A DNA stretch of 64,000 bases from Lewinella sp. W8 (GCF_004375085.3 NZ_SNAQ03000026.1:1-64000), one strand, 5' to 3'; numbered from the stretch's first letter, positions 52,486-60,935 are shown. Numbers and translations are program-made. Notes: generated by a model not told the origin, from the sequence alone.

Positions 52486-52875
52486 ATGCCAGGCGCATCT
52501 AACTCCCGAAAGCGCCAGCCACAACGGTGGTTTGCCATAATTTATGGACTCCTGTTGGTCGTAGTTAGCCTCGCTCCCAGTGACCGCTTGCCAACAATAC
52601 CCGACTGGAGTAAGCTTTTTTCCCCAGATAAGGTAGGTCATTTTGGTGCTTACGCCCTTTTTGCCCTATTATTGTCAGTCTCTTTTCCCGCCGAAAGGCA
52701 AAAGAGGTTCCTTTGGTCTTTCCTGATTGCGGTCGCCTTCGGCGGCGTCATGGAGATTGCCCAGGGAATTTCGGGAACGGGAAGACATCTCGATCCGGTA
52801 GACATGGTGGCCAACACCCTGGGTGCCGGTCTGGGAACGCTGCTGGCCTACTGGTGGTGGCGCAAACGACGATAA
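52486..52875 (+). CDS. VanZ-family membrane protein
   Basis: The protein has 129 residues with four membrane segments. The motifs SPDKVGHFGAYALFALLLS, FGGVMEIAQGISGTGRHLDPVDMVANTLGA match the VanZ-like family, whose role outside glycopeptide resistance is unknown. It lies in an apparent gcvH-vanZ-tonB row with short spacing. Confidence 0.85.
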   Translation: MPGASNSRKRQPQRWFAIIYGLLLVVVSLAPSDRLPTIPDWSKLFSPDKVGHFGAYALFALLLSVSFPAERQKRFLWSFLIAVAFGGVMEIAQGISGTGRHLDPVDMVANTLGAGLGTLLAYWWWRKRR

Positions 52876-52925
52876 CTATACCGCTTCGGCGGTAAACGAA
52901 TAACTTTTTTAAAATCCCCAAAGTC

Positions 52926-53855
52926 ATGGATATATCAGTATCTGGTGGCACTCTGGCGATAGTCCTCGGTTTGATTCTCGCGGCTATGGTGGGCTTGATC
53001 TTCTTTATGAGAAAGGTCTACGCCAACCGGACCGAGAAGGCACTTTCCGGAGCCTATAATGAAGAGGATGCGGAAAACACTTCGTACATCGCCAACCGTG
53101 CTAAGTACGAAAGTCTGGACGTATTCGGCCTGAGTTCTACTTTCTTCAATTTTGGTTTAGCACTGGCTGTGGGGCTTTCCCTCCTCGCTTTTGGTTGGAC
53201 GCAGTACGAAAAGGCAATCTACATTCCTGACGGCGCGCTTGAACTGGAAGAAGAGATTGAGGTAGAGCCTCCCCGCACCGCAGAGCCCCCTCCCCCACCA
53301 CCTCCTCCCCCACCACCGGTGATTGAAGAGGTTCCCGAAGAGGAGCTCATTGAAGAAGACCCGCCGGAATTTGAGGATATGTCCGTTGACGAAGAAACCG
53401 TGATGGAAGCCCCACCCGAAGTAGTGGAAGAAAAGGCTCCGCCACCACCTCCTCCCCCACCACCGCCACCACCGGCGCCTGAGGTAGAGGAAATCTTCAA
53501 GGTCGTAGAGCAGATGCCGTTGTTCCCCGGTTGTGATGACCTGGGCAGCTACGCCGAAAAGAAAGCCTGCGCCGACAAAAAGATGCTCGAGTTCATCTAC
53601 GGTAACATCAAGTACCCCGCCATCGCCCGCGAAAACGGCGTCGAAGGCATGGCCGTTGTTTCTTTCGTTGTGGAGAAAGACGGTACGGTCACCGACGCCA
53701 AGGTGGTGCGCAATCCCGGTGCTAAAACCGGTGAGGAAGCGCTCCGCGTGGTAAACCTGATGAATTCCAAAGGTCTTAAGTGGACGCCCGGCAAGCAGGG
53801 TGGACGGAACGTACGCGTTCAGTTCAACCTCCCCGTGAAGTTCAAGCTTGAGTAG
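52926..53855 (+). CDS. TonB-family energy transducer with two membrane segments
   Basis: The protein has 309 residues. Membrane segments lie at about residues 10-28 and 77-95, separated by a charged loop; ordinary TonB has one. Two long proline runs (about residues 118-128 and 176-187) alternate with Glu-rich stretches. The C-terminal TonB domain has VEQMPLFPGCDD, IKYPAIARENGVEGMAVVSFVVEKDG and GLKWTPGKQGGRNV. It would transmit proton-motive force to outer-membrane transporters. ExbB/ExbD are not nearby. The codons of the two proline runs are near-identical tandem CCA/CCT/CCC repeats. Confidence 0.9.
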   Translation: MDISVSGGTLAIVLGLILAAMVGLIFFMRKVYANRTEKALSGAYNEEDAENTSYIANRAKYESLDVFGLSSTFFNFGLALAVGLSLLAFGWTQYEKAIYIPDGALELEEEIEVEPPRTAEPPPPPPPPPPPVIEEVPEEELIEEDPPEFEDMSVDEETVMEAPPEVVEEKAPPPPPPPPPPPPAPEVEEIFKVVEQMPLFPGCDDLGSYAEKKACADKKMLEFIYGNIKYPAIARENGVEGMAVVSFVVEKDGTVTDAKVVRNPGAKTGEEALRVVNLMNSKGLKWTPGKQGGRNVRVQFNLPVKFKLE

Positions 53856-53878
53856 TACTACTGTACTTACCTCAACCC

Positions 53879-53922
53879 GGAAAGCCGGAGCGTCGCCTCG
53901 TCGATGCTCCGGCTTTTCTTTT
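53879..53922 (+). terminator. Intrinsic terminator of the gcvH-vanZ-tonB row
   Basis: AAAGCCGGAGC (53881-53891) pairs with GCTCCGGCTTT (53906-53916), 11 bp, followed by TCTTTTGC. The rest of the 302-bp gap to the photolyase start shows only a GCAGGTGCCAGG word near 54016, related to the dispersed family. Confidence 0.85.
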
Positions 53923-54157
53923 GCTCTTACTTCCCACCGTGAATAAGTCAAAGCATCACTTCCCGCTTCTCCCGGGTTCTCCGGTACTTAGGGAGTGCAC
54001 TGATGCTGGCCGGAGGCAGGTGCCAGGCAGCGCAGTAGGGCCGTGTTTATGCCCCTACTCCGGCCTGCTTGCTCCCGGACCGAAACCCGAATTCTCCCCT
54101 TCCACCTTTTTCCCGCTCCACGGGTGAACCAAAGCCCGACTCGGTCATTAGGCTTCC

Positions 54158-55510
54158 ATGGAAACGAGCTGTAGTATTTTCTGGCACCGTCGCGATTTAC
54201 GGATTGAGGATAACGCCGGTCTTTATCACGCCCTGAAGGGGGACGCCCCCGTGCTTCCCATCTTCATCTTCGACCGCAACATCCTCGACAAGCTGCCCAA
54301 TCCTCAGGATGCTCGCGTGGAGTTCATCCACGACAGTCTGGTCGCCCTGGCGGAAGCATACCAGGAACACGGCGGAGATCTCCGGGTGTTTTACGGGTTT
54401 CCGGAAGAGATTTGGTCCAAGCTACTGGAAGAATACAGCCCCACGGCGGTGTACACCAACCGCGACTATGAGCCCTACGCTAAAGAGCGCGACGCTGCGG
54501 TTGCCCGGCTATTGGACGATGCCGGCATCCCCTTTAACACCTACAAAGACCACGTCATCTTCGAAAGTGAGGAAGTCTCCAAAAACGATGGCGGTCCCTA
54601 TACCGTCTACACCCCGTACATGCGCAAGTGGCGCACACGCCTGGAAGACCGGAAAAGCACCTACGAGGGCCAAACCATATCCTACTTTCTTAAACCCTAC
54701 CCAACGGAGAAATACCTCCGTAATCTCCTGCTGGGAAAAAGTGAGGTAAGCATCCCTGGTCTGAAAGATATGGGTTTTGCCCCCACCGAGCTTGAAATAC
54801 CACCAACAAGCGTTCCCCGCTCCCTGATCCGGCGGTACGACGAGCAGCGCAACTTCCCGGCCATTGAAGGAACCAGCAGGCTGGGACTACACTTCCGTCA
54901 CGGTACCATCTCCATCCGGGAAAAGGCCCTCCGCGCACGAGGGCTGAACGAAACCTACCTGAAGGAACTCATCTGGCGAGACTTTTACTCCAATATACTG
55001 CAGGCCTTTCCCCGGGTCGCCCACGAGGAGTTCAAGCGGGACTACGCGGGCATACCCTGGAGAAATGACCCCGATGAATTTGCCGCCTGGTGTGCGGGCA
55101 AGACCGGAGTTCCCATCGTAGATGCCGGTATGCGGCAACTCAACCAGAGCGGCTTTATGCACAACCGGGTAAGAATGATTGTGGCCAGTTACCTTACCAA
55201 ACACCTGCTCATTGACTGGCGGTGGGGAGAGGCCTACTTCGCCGAAAAACTGCTCGACTTCGATTTGGCCAGTAACAATGGCGGATGGCAGTGGGCCGCG
55301 GGTTGCGGAACCGACGCCCAGCCCTATTTCCGGATTTTTAATTACGAGAGCCAGCAAAAAAAGTTTGATCCCGACTATACCTACGTCAAAGAATGGGTGC
55401 CGGAATTCGGCACTCCCGAATACCCCAAAGCCCCCCTGGTAGAACATAAGTTCGGCCGCGAACGCGCCCTGGAGGTTTACAAAAAGGCATTGGCGGAAGC
55501 GCGGGGTTGA
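54158..55510 (+). CDS. phrB: Deoxyribodipyrimidine photolyase/cryptochrome family
   Basis: The protein has 450 residues. N-terminal antenna-binding alpha/beta domain (IFWHRRDLRIEDNAGLYHAL) and a helical FAD domain: EGTSRLGLHFRHGTISIR, LIWRDFYSNILQ, GVPIVDAGMRQLNQSGFMHNR, NNGGWQWAAGCGTDAQPYFRIFN. This looks like a class I photolyase or close cryptochrome relative. It would repair UV-made pyrimidine dimers with blue light. Distinguishing CPD from 6-4 type is not possible by eye. Only the region just after the start lacks a clear promoter. Confidence 0.92.
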   Translation: METSCSIFWHRRDLRIEDNAGLYHALKGDAPVLPIFIFDRNILDKLPNPQDARVEFIHDSLVALAEAYQEHGGDLRVFYGFPEEIWSKLLEEYSPTAVYTNRDYEPYAKERDAAVARLLDDAGIPFNTYKDHVIFESEEVSKNDGGPYTVYTPYMRKWRTRLEDRKSTYEGQTISYFLKPYPTEKYLRNLLLGKSEVSIPGLKDMGFAPTELEIPPTSVPRSLIRRYDEQRNFPAIEGTSRLGLHFRHGTISIREKALRARGLNETYLKELIWRDFYSNILQAFPRVAHEEFKRDYAGIPWRNDPDEFAAWCAGKTGVPIVDAGMRQLNQSGFMHNRVRMIVASYLTKHLLIDWRWGEAYFAEKLLDFDLASNNGGWQWAAGCGTDAQPYFRIFNYESQQKKFDPDYTYVKEWVPEFGTPEYPKAPLVEHKFGRERALEVYKKALAEARG

Positions 55511-55583
55511 AACCAGAAAAGGTACCGCTCTTCCGGGAAGTGGTTGAGACGAAAAAAACCAACCAATGTGGCTTAGTGTGGGG

Positions 55584-55614
55584 TTGACACTAAGGAAGGA
55601 GCCCCTTACTTTCG
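55584..55614 (+). promoter_or_regulatory. Promoter of the outer-membrane protein gene
   Basis: A TTG at 55584-55586 and a TACTTTCG -7 box at 55607-55614 are 20 bases apart, ending 21 bases before the ATG. Confidence 0.55.
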
Positions 55615-55635
55615 TCTTCCCATATCCAAAAAACC

Positions 55636-56880
55636 ATGAAGCTCCTTTTTTCCGCGGCCCTTCTGTGCCTTGTCGTAACTTTTTTGCCTGCGCAACAACG
55701 ACTCAATCTGTTCACCGACTGCGAGTGTAACCGAACCTTGCTCATGCAGCAAATTGACTACGTCAACCACACCATTGATCCGGCGGGAGCGCAAATCAAT
55801 CTCTTTATCGTCACCAACCGCCTGAGCAACGGTGGCCGGGTCTTCAACCTTCGGTTCAAGGGACAGGAAGAACTGGAGGGTAATACCCTCAGTTTTGACG
55901 TTGCCACCACTCCGGTAATGACCTCCCTGGAAATTGATCAGGTCCTCACGGACCGCATCGAGCTGGGCCTGGCGGGCTTTCTCGCCGGGACCGAGTACGC
56001 CAACCTCATCACACTGGAAGCAACGGCCCCCGAAGCCGTTCCGGATACCGCTGCGGTAGCCGATACGGAAACCGAAGACAACTGGAATAACTGGATCTTT
56101 GAAATCTGGAGCAACTTCAGTACTAATGTGGAAAGTCAGCGGAGTAACAGTTCCCTCCGCCTGGGTTTTGAAGCAGACCGCACCACACCTGAGTGGCGTA
56201 TCCGCTTTCGGCCTAACTTTTTCTACCAAACCCGTTCCCAAACCGTTACCGACTCGGATGGAGAAACGGAAGTATTGACCTCCGTTCGCAGGGACGCCTG
56301 GTTCAATGCCTCGGTGGTGCGGAGCATCAGCGACCATTTCTCCGTTGGGCTGTTTAACAGTATGACCTCTTCGACGTTCCGGAATATCGACCTTGGCGTG
56401 TGGGTAGCCCCGGCCATTGAGTACAACTTCTTCAGCTACGATGAGGTCCCCTTTAAGGAATTCACCATTGCCTACCGGGTCGGTTGGACGAGGAATGTGT
56501 ACACCGAAGAAACGATATTCTTCGAGACCGAAGAAAGCCTGGCCCGGCAGGTAGTGGACCTCGATTTACGGGTACGCCAGCGTTGGGGACAAATCTTTGC
56601 GGGCGTTTCCGCCGGCAACTTCCTCCAGGATTTCAGTAAAAATCGCCTGGCGTTGAGTGGACGTGCTAACGTAAGGCTCATCAAGGGACTGTCCTTCAAC
56701 GTCGGTGGTAGCTACGAGATCATCAACGACCAGATCAGCCTGCCCCGGGGGGAGGCTAGCGTTGAGGACGTATTACTGGGACAGGCGCAACTGGCCACCA
56801 ACTTCAGCGCCGATGTCCGCTTTGGCCTCAGCTATACCTTTGGGTCCTTATTTAACAACGTGATCAATACGCGCCTCTAG
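55636..56880 (+). CDS. Probable outer-membrane beta-barrel protein
   Basis: The protein has 414 residues. A signal peptide (LLFSAALLCLVVTFLPAQ) precedes a periplasmic-looking domain with a CEC pair (TDCECNRTLL) that reads as a small beta domain. From about residue 155 on, the alternating hydrophobic/aromatic strands (WRIRFRPNFFYQTRSQ, FKEFTIAYRVGWTRN, LSFNVGGSYEIIND) fit a barrel of ten or so strands, ending RFGLSYTFGSLFNN. No named family. Single gene with its own promoter. Confidence 0.7.
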   Translation: MKLLFSAALLCLVVTFLPAQQRLNLFTDCECNRTLLMQQIDYVNHTIDPAGAQINLFIVTNRLSNGGRVFNLRFKGQEELEGNTLSFDVATTPVMTSLEIDQVLTDRIELGLAGFLAGTEYANLITLEATAPEAVPDTAAVADTETEDNWNNWIFEIWSNFSTNVESQRSNSSLRLGFEADRTTPEWRIRFRPNFFYQTRSQTVTDSDGETEVLTSVRRDAWFNASVVRSISDHFSVGLFNSMTSSTFRNIDLGVWVAPAIEYNFFSYDEVPFKEFTIAYRVGWTRNVYTEETIFFETEESLARQVVDLDLRVRQRWGQIFAGVSAGNFLQDFSKNRLALSGRANVRLIKGLSFNVGGSYEIINDQISLPRGEASVEDVLLGQAQLATNFSADVRFGLSYTFGSLFNNVINTRL

Positions 56881-56924
56881 TAGACGACCATCTACCCTCC
56901 CCTCCAGAGGGATACACGTAGAAA

Positions 56925-56956
56925 AGGCCGAAATTTCTTCAGTGAAATTTCGGCCT
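56925..56956. terminator. Bidirectional terminator between convergent genes
   Basis: Arms 56925-56937 and 56944-56956 pair perfectly over 13 bp around a six-base loop. On the minus strand a CCTTTTC tail follows, so it serves secG best; it also ends the beta-barrel gene transcript. Confidence 0.8.
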
Positions 56957-56994
56957 CCGTATATCCCCGGGATTACGGGGTAGCTCCGCGCGGA

Positions 56995-57246
56995 TTAAAG
57001 TCCTCCTGCGCCGGACTGAGAAGAAACGGCCAGTGCCGTCATGATGCAAAGGGCAAACAGCGCTGCGGCGAGGCCCCAGGTAATTTTTTCAATTACGTCA
57101 GTTGAACGGGACGCACCCAGCATCTGGTTGGCCTGTGAGCCACCAAAAGTAGAGTCGATGCCACCACCTTTGGGGTTCTGGATAAGCACAACGAGCATGA
57201 GCAGCAGACAAACAACGCCGGTCAGGATAGTTAAGAGATTGACCAT
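56995..57246 (-). CDS. secG: Preprotein translocase subunit SecG
   Basis: The protein has 83 residues with two membrane helices (residues 4-22 and 55-75) around the conserved NPKGGGIDSTFGGSQANQMLGA loop. SecG assists SecYEA protein export. It follows the 288-residue gene by six bases on the same strand. Confidence 0.95.
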   Translation of the reverse strand: MVNLLTILTGVVCLLLMLVVLIQNPKGGGIDSTFGGSQANQMLGASRSTDVIEKITWGLAAALFALCIMTALAVSSQSGAGGL

Positions 57247-57252
57247 GGGGAC

Positions 57253-58119
57253 TTAAAGTTTTTCCTTCAATTCATTAATGAGGCCCGCAAAGATCGTCTT
57301 TTTCTCTGGATAAAGCAACTCCAGACGTTGGTACATCTTAATGGCGTTCTGATATTGCCCCTGTTGGACGAGAAGTTTGGCCAGGGTTTCGCTGGCTACG
57401 GCTCCGTGAGTCGTGACGCTATGTCGGGCGATTGCGGTAACCTTTTCTTCCGTGCTCATGGTCTGCTGCTGTTTCAGCCTGCGCAGTCTTCTCAGCCGGT
57501 CCGATAAGGTGGAAGGCATACCGGCCGGTGGCTGGTCGGTCAAAAACCGTTCCGGTCGCTCGGGACGTATTTCTCCGGCAACCCCGGGGCCCTCAATCGG
57601 GAAGATCGGTGTAGCATCCATGAAACTGACCGCCAGGTTGACCCAGTCATCAATACCCGGAGTGTCCGGGCCGGTAGGATTCGGCATCATGGGGGGAACC
57701 ACTGCGGCTTCCATTTGTGGTTCTTCCTCTTCGAAGTAGTCCGGGACACTGTCCACGGAAGGTTCCGCAGTAGTCTTAGGGTTGGGCAGCTCAAGTTCCC
57801 GGGAGGGGCTGGCCGGTGCTTCTGCCGGCAGGATCAGCTCCTCCAGGTCCCGCAACTCGAGCGTCTCCTCGCCGTCGCCAAAACTCCGGATTTCCTGCAC
57901 GAGGTCGTAAAGGTGTGCCCGGTCAAACATCGCGGCTGCGCATCGGCTCAGGTAAGCTTCTTCTTCGGGATGCCCTTCCAGGATGGATTTTAGCAGGAGC
58001 ATCAGGCGGACGTTCGGAGAATAGGGGTAGCTCAACGCCAAAGCCTGTAGTTCGGCCAGGGGCACCGAAACCAGCCGTTGGGGCTGGTTGACACTCTCCA
58101 AAAAGGTTTGACGATCCAT
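57253..58119 (-). CDS. Hypothetical protein, helical C-terminus with acidic linker
   Basis: The protein has 288 residues. The N-terminal helices (LAELQALALSYPYSPNVRLMLLLKSIL, YLSRCAAAMFDRAHLYDLVQEI) look repeat-like. A Pro/Glu-rich linker (about 95-165) follows. The C-terminal part has LRRLRRLKQQQTM and a TPR-like pair (ASETLAKLLVQQGQYQNAIKMYQRLELLYPEKKTIFAGLINEL). It resembles proteins encoded next to secG in other Bacteroidota, but I know no role for them. Confidence 0.65.
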   Translation of the reverse strand: MDRQTFLESVNQPQRLVSVPLAELQALALSYPYSPNVRLMLLLKSILEGHPEEEAYLSRCAAAMFDRAHLYDLVQEIRSFGDGEETLELRDLEELILPAEAPASPSRELELPNPKTTAEPSVDSVPDYFEEEEPQMEAAVVPPMMPNPTGPDTPGIDDWVNLAVSFMDATPIFPIEGPGVAGEIRPERPERFLTDQPPAGMPSTLSDRLRRLRRLKQQQTMSTEEKVTAIARHSVTTHGAVASETLAKLLVQQGQYQNAIKMYQRLELLYPEKKTIFAGLINELKEKL

Positions 58120-58376
58120 CTTATAACACCCTGATCAATAAATATTTACAAATATTTCTTTACGGCCTAATGAAGGTTGCCAAGGCAACAAATATTTCAT
58201 CGAATCTGAAACACATCCGCCTATCCCCCGCCAAGTCATCTTTATCACCACAATACGTCAATATGGCTTCCAGGCGAGAAATATGGGCAGGTGCTAAAGG
58301 TCGAGATTAGTTATCAGAAATCAAACTATTGGCCGAATTGCTGGGCCTTTCTTCGATAAAAAAGTCCTCTAGAGCA
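58120..58376. other. AT-rich gap upstream of the small RNA
   Basis: Three AAATATTT words (about 58148-58196) and the palindrome GTTGCCAAGGCAAC (58176-58189) lie just upstream of the 288-residue gene start. No coding frame of substance is present. Confidence 0.4.
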
Positions 58377-58406
58377 TTGATTTTTAAAAGGATCGGCCTA
58401 TCTTTA
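58377..58406 (+). promoter_or_regulatory. Promoter of the candidate small RNA
   Basis: TTG at 58377-58379 and TATCTTTA at 58399-58406 are spaced 19 bases apart, the Bacteroidota housekeeping pattern. The expected start is at about 58412. Confidence 0.55.
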
Positions 58407-58411
58407 CCATT

Positions 58412-58507
58412 ACGAAGGGGCTGATTGGTCAATCACCTTTCGTTAAGAATTTGTGTTGTTCATAGTGTTTGTTATGTAGCCTTCCTCCATGAGCGAAGGC
58501 TTTTTTT
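58412..58507 (+). ncRNA. Candidate structured small RNA
   Basis: The sequence begins with a long hairpin: ACGAAGGG (58412-58419) pairs CCTTTCGT (58436-58443) with one G-T pair, and TGATT/AATCA continue around the loop GGTC. A U/G-rich linker (58444-58477) follows, then a terminator hairpin AGCCTTC (58478-58484) / GAAGGCT (58495-58501) with seven T. The promoter is placed exactly so that the transcript would start at the hairpin. It has no coding frame and lies 109 bases before an ArsR gene, ending in its own terminator. The family is unknown; a 6S-like or regulatory RNA is possible. Confidence 0.6.
58478..58507 (+). terminator. Intrinsic terminator of the candidate small RNA
   Basis: A 7-bp perfect stem (58478-58484 and 58495-58501) with a 10-base loop is followed by TTTTTTT. 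Confidence 0.85.
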
Positions 58508-58615
58508 ATACCCAATTCCCAAGCATTATGGGGCTAACATAGGGTCATATTCCCTGAATAGATGTATTTTTGTTTATCCTTCAGAGCGTTTATAGAGAAC
58601 AAATAGTTTAATATA

Positions 58616-58954
58616 ATGGCAAAACCGAAAAAAGACCGCATCGTCCTGGGTCAGGGCGATGGAGAGATCAACATTGACTACACCAACCTAAGATCCGCAG
58701 TATTAGTCCTCAGAGCCATTAATCACGAATTGCGGCGCAGCATCATCGATTTACTGGAAGAGAACGAACGTATGACCGTAACGGAGATTTACATCCGTTT
58801 GCGGATTGAGCAGTCCGTAGCCTCGCAGCACCTCGCAATTTTGCGTAAAGCTGGCGTCGTTTCCCCCCACCGGGAAGGCAAATACATTTTCTACAGCCTG
58901 GAGAAAGAGCGGCTTTCCCAGATTGCCCAGCTGGTAACGGAGCTCGCCGAATAA
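58616..58954 (+). CDS. ArsR-like winged-helix regulator (first)
   Basis: The protein has 112 residues. The core NHELRRSIIDLLEENERMTVTEIYIRLRIEQSVASQHLAILRKAGVVSPHREGKYIFYSL is the ArsR/SmtB winged helix. No CxC metal-binding motif is seen in helix 3, so the signal is not metal by sequence. The N-terminus (KPKKDRIVLGQGDGEINIDY) is an extra charged arm. A TATTTTTG box at 58565-58572 may be its -7. The neighbour at 59193 is a distant paralogue. Confidence 0.85.
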   Translation: MAKPKKDRIVLGQGDGEINIDYTNLRSAVLVLRAINHELRRSIIDLLEENERMTVTEIYIRLRIEQSVASQHLAILRKAGVVSPHREGKYIFYSLEKERLSQIAQLVTELAE

Positions 58955-58993
58955 CCACTTCTCGGCAAAAACAGACCGTTTTCTAGTCAAAAC

Positions 58994-59047
58994 ATACCGG
59001 TATCCGCCAAACATATTTGTTTGGCTCACATTTTTATACCATCTTTG
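58994..59047 (+). promoter_or_regulatory. Promoter with two palindromes before the second ArsR gene
   Basis: ATACCGGTAT (58994-59003, perfect) and CCAAACA-TATT-TGTTTGG (59007-59024) sit side by side; the second covers a -33 TTTG (59016-59019). A -7-like CATCTTTG ends at 59047. These are plausible regulator sites, possibly for the two ArsR proteins. Confidence 0.5.
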
Positions 59048-59192
59048 TTGCTGATGACGCTATCCCTCAGTTTTGTTCGCGTCAACGAGCAACCAATTTG
59101 TTTATCGGCTCGGACTCGACTTTCACCCGTTATTGAATTCATCCCCTGAACACACTATTCGAGTATCCGGCCATCGAATTTTTTATGTTTTG

Positions 59193-59528
59193 ATGGAGCC
59201 TTCTACCAATCCCATGATTTCAAGCGCGGAGCTGGAAACTTCTACCGAAGTTTTACGGGCCCTGGCCCATCCGCTGCGCATGAAAATCCTGGAGTTCATT
59301 GATCGCAATGAAATGATCAACGTTAATCGTATCTACAGTTCCCTCCAGTTAGAACAATCGATTACCTCCCAACATCTCCGTATTCTACGGCACGCCGGGT
59401 TGGTGGAGACCGAGCGTCGGGGCAAGTTCATTCATTATCGCCTGCGGTACAAGAAGCTCAAGAATACCATCAGCGCCATCAGGGACTTCCAGAGTAAGAG
59501 TCAGAACTCCAAGGCCTCCCGTAACTAA
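59193..59528 (+). CDS. ArsR-like winged-helix regulator (second)
   Basis: The protein has 111 residues from MEPSTNPMISSAELE; the longer frame from 59073 runs through the promoter region. Core: VLRALAHPLRMKILEFIDRNEMINVNRIYSSLQLEQSITSQHLRILRHAGLVETERRGKFIHYRL. It lacks a metal-binding CxC. Similarity to the first regulator is clear in the recognition helix (EQSxxSQHLxILRxAG). It is convergent with lspA. The tail is Lys/Ser-rich. Confidence 0.85.
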   Translation: MEPSTNPMISSAELETSTEVLRALAHPLRMKILEFIDRNEMINVNRIYSSLQLEQSITSQHLRILRHAGLVETERRGKFIHYRLRYKKLKNTISAIRDFQSKSQNSKASRN

Positions 59529-59585
59529 GCATCAGGAATTGGGCTCCTTAAGTATTTCGTGTTTCTGTATTCCCGACGGCCTCTC

Positions 59586-60227
59586 TCATTCTTCCTCTCC
59601 GTTTCTTGCTTCGTCTTTTCTCCCCGAAGAACGGTAGTAGTACAGCAGTAGTACGACCACTCCCAGGGAAATGGCCACATCCGCTACGTTAAATACGGGG
59701 CGAAAGAACAAGAATGCCTGTCCACCAACCAGCGGCATCCATTCTGGGTACTGTCCGTAAAAGAGTGGAAAATAGAGCATATCCACCACCCTGCCGTAGA
59801 GTAAGGGCGCGTATCCACCTTCCGCGGGAAGAAAGGTCGCTACCCCGCCATGGAAAGAAGACTCCGAGAAAAGAACTCCGTAGAACACACTATCGATGAT
59901 GTTGCCCAGTGCCCCGGCCTGCACTAACGAAAACCCGATCAGTAACCAATTGCTCACCTGCTCCCTGATGAGACGAAAAAGGTAGACAAAAAGCACCCCG
60001 ACGGCCGCAATACGAAACAGACTGAGAAAGAGTTTCCCGTATTGACCTCCCAGGCTGATCCCGAAGGCCATCCCGTTATTTTCCACGAAATGGATCAGTG
60101 CCCGATCAAAACCCAGGATGCTGAATTCTTCCCCGTAGGCCATATTCGTTTTTACCCAAAATTTTGTCCCCTGGTCAATCACCAGGACGACAAAAAGGGT
60201 TAACAGCACAATCCTTCTTCGGCTCAT
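59586..60227 (-). CDS. lspA: Lipoprotein signal peptidase (signal peptidase II)
   Basis: The protein has 213 residues with four membrane helices. Catalytic aspartates: Asp112 in GNIIDSVFYG and Asp183 in FNVADVAIS; the Asn-rich NNGMAFG is conserved. It is longer than the E. coli enzyme because of an insertion (residues 115-170) with FLPAEGGYAPLLYGRVVDMLYFP, as is common in Bacteroidota. It cleaves prolipoprotein signal peptides at the lipobox. Many lipobox proteins are encoded in this window. Confidence 0.95.
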   Translation of the reverse strand: MSRRRIVLLTLFVVLVIDQGTKFWVKTNMAYGEEFSILGFDRALIHFVENNGMAFGISLGGQYGKLFLSLFRIAAVGVLFVYLFRLIREQVSNWLLIGFSLVQAGALGNIIDSVFYGVLFSESSFHGGVATFLPAEGGYAPLLYGRVVDMLYFPLFYGQYPEWMPLVGGQAFLFFRPVFNVADVAISLGVVVLLLYYYRSSGRKDEARNGEEE

Positions 60228-60305
60228 AGAAAAAAATCAGCCTTCCCACCACATGGGCGGAAAGGCCGGCAATTTACGTAATCGACTTTGGGCTTACCAA
60301 CGATC

Positions 60306-60674
60306 CTAGCGATTCTGCTTGGCGTGGATGCTCAGGGTAGTATGGGGAACGATCCGTAACCGCTCCTTACTAATTAATTTTCCGGTGACCCGGCAAATGC
60401 CGTACACCTTGTTCTGAATTCTCAGCAGGGCATTTTCGAGGTGCTGAATGAGTTTACGCTGGCGATTGGCCAGATTATGCGTGTCTTCATTCACCATGGA
60501 GGACGTGCCGTCATCCAGGCCCCGGACCTTACCGTCTTCACTGTTCGTTTGTTCCGAAAGCTGTTGCAGGTAAAAGTCCAGCTGCTTACGCGCTTCCTCT
60601 AGTTTATTTTCAATGATCAGACGGAACTCTTCTAATTCTTTATCGCTGTAACGCGTTTGCTCTTTGGATTCCAT
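60306..60674 (-). CDS. DksA/TraR-like protein without zinc cysteines
   Basis: The protein has 122 residues from MESKEQTRYSDKELEEF; the longer frame from 60788 is not conserved. A coiled-coil (about residues 10-50, 75-95) is followed by YGICRVTGKLISKERLRIVP. This keeps the fold of the TraR/DksA zinc finger but only one of its cysteines. It lies 78 bases upstream of lspA, an arrangement I recall as conserved in Bacteroidota. DksA proteins modulate RNA polymerase with ppGpp; whether this one does is not known. Confidence 0.8.
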   Translation of the reverse strand: MESKEQTRYSDKELEEFRLIIENKLEEARKQLDFYLQQLSEQTNSEDGKVRGLDDGTSSMVNEDTHNLANRQRKLIQHLENALLRIQNKVYGICRVTGKLISKERLRIVPHTTLSIHAKQNR

Positions 60675-60935
60675 GGCATCGTAATTGTGTAGATAGCGAG
60701 AACAATTTTGCCCCCAAGGTGCAACGATCAAATTAATCAGTTTCGCAAAACCGAAGATCATTTCCACTTGTTCGGGAAAGCGTTGCAAATATACGGAGAC
60801 TCCTTGTTGAACTAGACAATTCTTTTAAGCTTTTTACCTCAATAAGAAGATTTGACCGCCAAAGACACCCCTTGCCAAATAAACCTTCTTTTCCGGAGGA
60901 AAGAACCCAAGCTACCGGCAGTAAATTTTCCCTAA

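Noticed and set aside
53157-53951. Long antisense frames (Gly/Trp/Arg-rich) over tonB
   Set aside because: They come from the proline codon runs read on the other strand.
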